From positions 22,114,482 through 22,178,481 of the forward strand of contig NC_080056.1 of NCBI RefSeq assembly GCF_026212465.1: 64,000 bases of DNA, in the 5' to 3' direction. Position numbers and translations under genes: made by a program. The stretch comes from Amaranthus tricolor (lineage: Eukaryota > Streptophyta > Magnoliopsida > Caryophyllales > Amaranthaceae). The notes under the pieces are model-generated. The model was not told the DNA's origin. It was given only the letters and a program-made list of their open reading frames with translations, and did not search any database. Positions 62,001-64,000 of this stretch are shown piece after piece. How positions within the stretch are numbered: the stretch's first letter is position 1; every line of letters starts with the position of its first letter.

Positions 62001-64000
62001 AAATTATGTTCGAAGTTGCGTGTTTGAAGTTTTTTAAGCGCTTTTGACACTTTTTCGCATAAAGTGGTTCAAACTTGGTTTGTTTTGCATGAAACTTTGC
62101 ACTAAACACTATTTGGTATATATTATTGTGTTGAAATTTTTCGAATCGAAAATAATAGTCATAAGCTTTAAATTACGTGCTAAGTTGCGTTTTTAAAATT
62201 TTTGAACGCTTTTTGTGCACTTTCTCGTATAAAATGGTTCAAACTGGGTTTATTTTGCATGAAACTTAGCACACAACACTATTTGGTACATATAATTGTC
62301 ATAAAATGGTTAGAATTGAAAAAAAATAGTCATATTCTTGAAATTACGTATAAAGTTGTTCAAACTTGGTTTGTTTGCCACGAAACATGGCACACAAGAC
62401 TATTTGGTATATTTTGTTGAAGTGGTTAGAATCCCAAAAAATAGTCATATGCTTGAAATTACGTGCTAATTAAGCTGCGTGTTTGAGGTTTTTTTAAGCG
62501 TTTTTGGCACTTTCTAACATAAAGTGGTTCAAACTTGGGTTGTTTTACATGAAACCTGGTACACAACACTATTTGGTATATATTATTGTGTTGAAATAGT
62601 TAGAATCCAAAACATTAGTCATATTATTTAAATTACGTGCTAAGTTGCATTTTTCATGTTTTTATAGCTTTATTGGCACTCTCTCGGATAAAGTGGTTCA
62701 AACTTAGGTTGTTTTGCATCAAACTTGTCAGACAACACTATTTGGTATATATTATCATGTTGAAATAGTTAGAATCCAAAACAATAGTTATATTCTTCAA
62801 ATGACATGCTAAGTTGCGTTTTTGAGGTTTTTTAAGCGTTTTTCGCACTTTCTCGTGTAAAGTGGTTCAATCTTGATTTGTTGGCCGCGAAACTTGGCAC
62901 AAAACCCTATTTGAACATCTTATTTTGTTTAAATGGTGACAATCGAAAAGAATAGTCATATACTTGAACTTGCGTTCTAAGTTGCGTGTTTGAGGTTTTT
63001 TCAGCATTTTTGGCACTTTTTCGCATAAATTGGTTCAAACTTGGTTTGTTTGCCACGAAACGTGGCACACGACACTATTTGGTATAGGTTATTGTATTGA
63101 AATGGTGACAATCGAAAACAATAGTCATATGCTTGACATTACGTGCTAAGTTGCGTCATTGAGGTTTTTTAAGCGTTTTTAACACTTTCTCGCATAAAGT
63201 AGTTCAAACATGGTTTGTTTTGAATGAAACATTGCACATGACTATATTTGTTATATGTTATTGTGTTGGAATGATTACAATCCAAAACATATACAGTTAT
63301 GCTTTAAATTACGTGCTAAATTGCGTGTTTGAGCATTTTTAAGCGTTTTAGACACTTTCTCGCGTAAAGTGGTTCAAACTTAGTTTTTTGGCCAAGAATT
63401 TCGCACAGAACACTATTTGGTACATATTATTTTCTTGAAATGGTGAAAATTGAAAACAATAGTCATATACTTGAAATTACGCGCTAAGTTGCGCATTTAA
63501 TGTTTTTTAAGGTTTTTTGGCATTTTTTTCGCATAAAGTGGTTAAAACGTGGGTTATTTTGCAAGAAACTTTTCACTAAAAACTATTTGGTATATACTAT
63601 TGGGTTGAAATGGTGACAATGGAAAACAATAGTCATATGCTTGAAATTACGTGCGAAGTTGCGTGTTTGAGATTTTTTTAAACGTTTTTGGCACTTTCTC
63701 GCATAAAGTGGATCATACATGGTTTGTTTTGCATGAAACTTGGCACTAAACACTATTTGGTATATATTATTGTGTTGAAATGGTTAAAATAAAAAACAAA
63801 AGCCAATTGCTTTAAATTACGTGGTAAGTTGCGTTTTTGAGGTTTTTAAGAGCTTTTTGCACTTTCTCGCATAAAGTGGTTCAAAATTGGTTTGTTTGCC
63901 ACGAAACATGGCACACAACACTATTTGGTATATATTGTTGAAGTGTTTAGAATCCTAAAAAATAGTCATATGCTTGAAAATACGTGCTAAGTTGCGTTAT
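56000..64000 (+). repeat. Super-repeat of about 7-8 kb in array 2, copy 2
   Basis: The partner of 48960-56000, cut by the window end. It has the same order of unusual monomers, including the short type with ACGTATAAAG (57497, 59125, 62345) and the TTGGCCACGAAA type. By eye the copies differ at many single bases, so this duplication is older than the 2.18-kb repeat of array 1. Confidence 0.7.

Larger units (their letters stand above)
44418..64000 (+). repeat. Satellite array 2, monomer about 170 bp
   Basis: The same satellite family and orientation as array 1, about 115 monomers by length, running off the window end. Monomer classes and their order are recognisable (for example 46530-47100 follows the class order of 4650-5100). 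Individual monomers differ more from each other than those of array 1, and 2.18-kb or 1.53-kb type amplifications are missing. Short ORFs are repeat by-products. No gene is seen. Confidence 0.95.

Noticed and set aside
3863..64000. CRISPR-like or bacterial repeat array
   Set aside because: Repeats are contiguous 170-bp units without unique spacers, and the surrounding elements are plant retrotransposons.

Overview
This is non-coding, AT-rich nuclear DNA from a flowering plant, probably a eudicot, although the species cannot be named from the sequence. It looks like satellite heterochromatin, possibly centromeric or pericentromeric. About 51 kb of the 64 kb is one tandem satellite with a monomer of about 170 bp, always in the same orientation. 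The rest is decayed Ty1/copia retrotransposon DNA of the Sirevirus (SIRE/Maximus) type. The grounds are a UBN2-type Gag with a coiled-coil C-terminal region, a tRNA-iMet primer-binding site, copia protease, integrase and RNase H motifs, an extra envelope-like ORF downstream of pol, and several polypurine motifs. I see no intact gene, rRNA, tRNA or CRISPR array.

Layout. 1-3862: the 3' end of a Sirevirus, with a broken envelope-like ORF, a polypurine-rich spacer and a 3' LTR at 2331-3862. 3863-35410: satellite array 1, with several recently amplified higher-order repeats (1.70 kb, 2.18 kb and 1.53 kb periods). 35411-44417: a 9-kb retroelement island. Its left part (35411-38965, minus strand) is element A, made of an LTR, PBS, gag, protease and the integrase zinc finger, and broken off in integrase. 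Its right part (38966-44417, plus strand) is element B: integrase C-terminus, a pol lacking the reverse transcriptase core, RNase H, the envelope-like ORF and the 3' LTR. The LTR tip of A abuts B inside the integrase reading frame, so A appears to have inserted into B, with later loss of A's 3' part and B's 5' part. 44418-64000: satellite array 2, more diverged, with a 7-8 kb super-repeat and its own truncated monomers.

The block from position 1 to about 4440 (envelope-like ORF, LTR, first satellite monomers) is repeated at about 40587-45000 with the same LTR/satellite junction base. The two blocks are therefore a segmental duplication rather than two insertions. No gene here works with another. 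The story is the interplay of satellite amplification, retrotransposon insertion and unequal exchange. I found no convincing new molecular system. The most useful observations are the duplication, the nested elements, and the contrast between the homogenised array 1 and the diverged array 2.
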